Assembly (NCBI GenBank): GCA_035518775.1 | Contig: DATIXH010000311.1 | Span: 1 to 10,607 of the forward strand | Direction: 5' to 3' | From: JBGPEQ01 sp035518775 | GTDB taxonomy: Bacteria > Pseudomonadota > Alphaproteobacteria > Dongiales > Dongiaceae | DNA length: 10,607 bases | Part shown: piece by piece, positions 8,497-10,607 of the stretch | Numbering within the stretch: the stretch's first letter is position 1 | How the letters are laid out: every line of letters starts with the position of its first letter | Program-made: the position numbers and the translations under genes | The notes under the pieces: model-generated | What the model saw: only the letters and a program-made list of their open reading frames with translations | Told to the model about the DNA's origin: nothing | Databases searched by the model: none

Positions 8497-8676
8497 CTCC
8501 GCTCGGCGGCGGATCCCTTGCTCCCTGAGCATTTTCATAATTTACATTGCAGTGCGGTAGATGGCAACACATTTTACAATTTATATTCGTGATTACAATA
8601 GCTTATTGACAGCATTCCTATGTTGTGAAAATTTGTAAATAACTATCCGGACCGATTCTTGCTAGGGAGGGTTTCT
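8497..8676. promoter_or_regulatory. AT-rich divergent control region between scfR and the MFS gene
   Basis: The core 8571-8640 has 17 G/C in 70 bases, against about 70% around it. TTACAAT occurs at 8574-8580 and 8593-8599, and TTACATT at 8542-8548. On the other strand ATTTACAAA lies at 8632-8640. The pairs TTTTCATAA + TTTACATTG (8532-8549) and TTGTGAAA + TTTGTAAA (8623-8639, 9 nt apart) look like similar bipartite sites at the two ends. From memory, PccR of Rhodobacter sphaeroides recognises TTTGCAAA repeats, and TTTGTAAA differs by one base. TTGACA at 8606-8611 could be a -35 box for the transporter, but no good -10 box follows at 16-18 bp. Confidence 0.6.
8664..8670 (+). promoter_or_regulatory. 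Strong ribosome binding site for the MFS transporter
   Basis: AGGGAGG lies 6 nt before the ATG at 8677. It fixes that start against the in-frame TTG at 8659, which would place the initiator upstream of this site. Confidence 0.75.
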
Positions 8677-10284
8677 ATGTCAGTGCAGACGGCGGTCGCT
8701 GGCGGCCGCATCGTATCCAAGAGCGAGGAGCGGTGGGTCATCTTCGCCTCCTCGCTCGGCACCGTGTTCGAGTGGTACGACTTCTATCTCTACGCCATCC
8801 TGGCACCGACCTTCGCAGCCTTGTTCTTTCCCAAGGGCAATGATACCGCGGCGCTGCTGTCGGCGTTCGCGACCTATGCCGCCGGCTTCCTCGTGCGCCC
8901 CTTCGGCGCGGTCGTGTTCGGACGGGTTGGCGACCTTGTCGGCCGCAAATACACCTTCCTCATCACCATCACGGTGATGGGCGCCGCGACCTTCGCCGTC
9001 GGTCTCCTGCCTCTCTACGCACACGTCGGCCTGTTGGCCCCGCTCCTGCTGGTCTCGCTGCGACTGCTGCAGGGCCTGGCGCTCGGCGGCGAATATGGCG
9101 GCGCGGCCACCTACGTGGCGGAGCATGCGCCCGGCCATGGCCGCGGCTATTCGACGAGCTGGATCCAGACGACGGCCACGGTCGGCCTGCTGCTGGCCCT
9201 GATCGTCATCTATCTCTGCCGGCATACGCTGGGCGGCGACGTCTTCAAGGACTGGGGCTGGCGTATCCCATTCCTGGTATCCGCCATCCTGCTCGGCTTC
9301 TCCCTCTACATCCGGATGCGTCTGAACGAGTCGCCGGTATTCCAGCGGATGAAGGAGGAAGGCCGCGGGTCGGAGCGGCCACTGACCGAGAGCTTCTTCC
9401 ACTATCCCAACAACAAATACGTGTTGCTGGCGCTGCTGGGCGCCACGGCGGGCCAGGGAGTCGTCTGGTACACGGGCCAATTCTATGCCCTGTTCTTCCT
9501 CAGCATCACGCTGAAGCTCAATCCCGACACGACCTATCTGCTGATCGCGCTGTCGCTGATCATCGGCACGCCGTTCTTCATCTTCTTCGGCTGGCTGTCG
9601 GATCGCATCGGCCGGCTGAAGATCATCCTGGCCGGCTGCCTGATTGCGGCAGTGACGTATTTTCCGCTGTTCCAGGGCCTGACGCACTACGTCAATCCGG
9701 CCCTGGAAACGTTCCAGGCGAGCACGCCGATCACCGTGGCCGCCACGGACTGCAACTTCCACATCTTCCCCACGGCCAACACCGTCTTTTCGGACTGCGA
9801 CAGGGCCAAGGACTTCCTCACCAAGTCGGGGCTGTCCTTCGATGCGCTGCCGGCCGTGCCGGGCCAGACGGTCGTGACGAAGATCGGCGACGTCGAGCTG
9901 CAGGGCTGGGATGAAGCCAAGTATAAGGAGGCATTGGCGTCGAAGGGCTACCCGACCGCGGCGGACCCCAACGCGATCAACTATCCCGTGACCATCCTGC
10001 TGCTGGTCATCATGGTGATCTACGTGACCATGGTCTATGGGCCGATCGCCGCGTTCCTCGTCGAATTGTTCCCGACGAAGATCCGCTACACCTCGATGTC
10101 GCTGCCGTACCATATCGGCAACGGCTGGTTCGGCGGCATGCTGCCGCTGCTGGCCACCGCGATGGTGGCGGCCGCGGGCAATATCTACTACGGCCTCTGG
10201 TATCCGATCGTCGTGGCGGCCATGACGCTGATCATCGGCACGCTCTTCCTCCGCGACGCGAAGGACTTCCAGATCCACGACTGA
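8677..10284 (+). CDS. MFS transporter, metabolite:H+ symporter (MHS) type with large periplasmic loop
   Basis: This is a 535-residue inner-membrane secondary transporter. The MHS hallmarks are FEWYDFYLYA (31-40), the loop 2-3 motif GRVGDLVGRK (82-91), RLLQGLALGGEYGGAA (129-144) and the second-half copy GWLSDRIGR (305-313). About 12 TM helices can be followed. Between TM9 and TM10 an insertion of roughly 95 residues (about 340-435) carries C359 and C374. The last part (VYGPIAAFLVELFPTKIRYTSMSLPYHIGNGW) is highly typical of a known MHS subfamily of about 550 residues. Relatives move organic acids, osmolytes or shikimate; the substrate cannot be read from the sequence. Divergence from scfR suggests a short-chain carboxylate or related metabolite. 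Codon use is slightly less GC-biased than in its neighbours. It ends 7 bp before the first of two hairpins. Confidence 0.93.
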   Translation: MSVQTAVAGGRIVSKSEERWVIFASSLGTVFEWYDFYLYAILAPTFAALFFPKGNDTAALLSAFATYAAGFLVRPFGAVVFGRVGDLVGRKYTFLITITVMGAATFAVGLLPLYAHVGLLAPLLLVSLRLLQGLALGGEYGGAATYVAEHAPGHGRGYSTSWIQTTATVGLLLALIVIYLCRHTLGGDVFKDWGWRIPFLVSAILLGFSLYIRMRLNESPVFQRMKEEGRGSERPLTESFFHYPNNKYVLLALLGATAGQGVVWYTGQFYALFFLSITLKLNPDTTYLLIALSLIIGTPFFIFFGWLSDRIGRLKIILAGCLIAAVTYFPLFQGLTHYVNPALETFQASTPITVAATDCNFHIFPTANTVFSDCDRAKDFLTKSGLSFDALPAVPGQTVVTKIGDVELQGWDEAKYKEALASKGYPTAADPNAINYPVTILLLVIMVIYVTMVYGPIAAFLVELFPTKIRYTSMSLPYHIGNGWFGGMLPLLATAMVAAAGNIYYGLWYPIVVAAMTLIIGTLFLRDAKDFQIHD

Positions 10285-10291
10285 CGCAGAA

Positions 10292-10320
10292 GGGCGCACG
10301 GACTCCTGGTCCGTGCGCCC
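10292..10320 (-). terminator. Perfect 12-bp hairpin, probable terminator of dxr
   Basis: The arms 10292-10303 (GGGCGCACGGAC) and 10309-10320 pair perfectly around a 5-nt loop. Read on the - strand, the stem is followed by TTCT, a short T-rich tail. On the + strand it is followed by CGAGTACA with no T-run. It therefore fits best as the terminator for dxr, and it may also block or stabilise the transporter mRNA end. Confidence 0.65.
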
Positions 10321-10329
10321 CGAGTACAC

Positions 10330-10360
10330 AGGGCCGCGGGCAGGCTGCGGCCCTTTCTCT
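10330..10360 (+). terminator. Rho-independent terminator of the MFS transporter gene
   Basis: AGGGCCGC (10330-10337) pairs with GCGGCCCT (10347-10354) around a 9-nt loop and is followed on the + strand by TTTCTCT. It is 46 bp after the transporter stop codon and 14 bp from the dxr stop codon on the other strand. Confidence 0.7.
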
Positions 10361-10373
10361 ATGAGCAGACGGA

Positions 10374-10607
10374 TTAGTGCGTGAGGCCGAAGGAGTTGCG
10401 GCGAAGGTTGAGCTGCGCCCGCTCGCGCGCCGCCGCGTCCACCTGGCGGAGATGGTCGAGCGAGGCGAGCGTCTCGGCGGGCATCTCCTCGAGCGTGCGC
10501 TCCACCGTCGCGGCGATGTCGAGGAAGCCGATCTGCCCCTTGAGGAAGGCGTGCACCGCCACCTCGTTGGCGGCGTTCAGCACGGCCGGCGCCGAGCCGC
10601 CGGCCTT
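10374..10607 (-). CDS. dxr: 1-deoxy-D-xylulose 5-phosphate reductoisomerase, C-terminal fragment (cut by window edge)
   Basis: Only the last 77 codons and the TAA stop are inside the window; the frame stays open to the right edge, so the gene is partial because of the window, not broken. Dxr converts DXP to 2-C-methyl-D-erythritol 4-phosphate with NADPH in the MEP isoprenoid pathway, in the cytoplasm. The fragment reads SAPAVLNAANEVAVHAFLKG and then IGFLDI, the highly conserved C-terminal domain block of Dxr, followed by a helical tail ending LRRNSFGLTH. The family's active-site residues lie upstream, outside the window. An apparent start at 10583 is an internal Val codon (GTG), not the real start. 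Confidence 0.92.
   Translation of the reverse strand, partial: KAGGSAPAVLNAANEVAVHAFLKGQIGFLDIAATVERTLEEMPAETLASLDHLRQVDAAARERAQLNLRRNSFGLTH

Noticed and set aside
8680..10329. Open frame of 549 codons on the - strand opposite the MFS gene
   Set aside because: It is Arg/Gln/His/Asp-rich with no membrane segments or domains, and it runs through the terminator hairpins. It is a shadow of the transporter.

Overview
The window is about 70% G+C by eye and fully bacterial. The gene set suggests an alphaproteobacterium, probably of Rhodospirillales type. The supporting genes are an OmpR/EnvZ-like pair, a Tat-exported OpgD/OpgG glucan protein, a DUF1127 small protein, EttA, and a short-chain fatty-acyl-CoA regulator (ScfR) with a DUF2083-type tail. 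I cannot name a genus from sequence alone. No rRNA, tRNA, CRISPR array, insertion sequence or phage gene was seen. This looks like ordinary chromosomal, vertically inherited DNA with some unusual local details.

Left part (1-3971, + strand): a response regulator (110-808) is followed 57 bp later by its sensor kinase (866-2227). After a 133-bp gap with a strong GC hairpin comes opgD-like (2361-3971), a periplasmic glucan-processing enzyme. An OmpR/EnvZ-type osmosensing-like pair directly upstream of an osmoregulated-glucan gene is a suggestive arrangement. The regulator has a perfect TATAAT only 7 bp before its ATG and no Shine-Dalgarno sequence, so its mRNA may be leaderless.

Middle part (3907-6987): a GcvA-type LysR regulator (- strand) converges on opgD and overlaps its end by 65 bp. 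Divergent from it lies an 88-residue DUF1127 protein with its own plausible sigma-70 promoter. That gene converges on ettA (- strand), the ABC-F ATPase that gates translation on the ribosome.

Right part (7021-10607): scfR lies 33 bp upstream of ettA on the same strand, and the two may be cotranscribed. scfR is divergent from a metabolite:H+ symporter-type MFS transporter (8677-10284). The two share a strikingly AT-rich intergenic island (about 24% G+C over 8571-8640) that holds repeated TTACAAT-like elements. This is the probable operator region and suggests that ScfR controls the transporter and itself. The ScfR protein also carries a central segment resembling a histidine-kinase dimerisation hairpin that has lost its histidine. 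Two hairpins between the transporter and the convergent 3' end of dxr (cut by the window edge) look like back-to-back terminators.

The long open frames opposite opgD, ettA/scfR and the transporter are antisense shadows caused by high G+C content and were not annotated.
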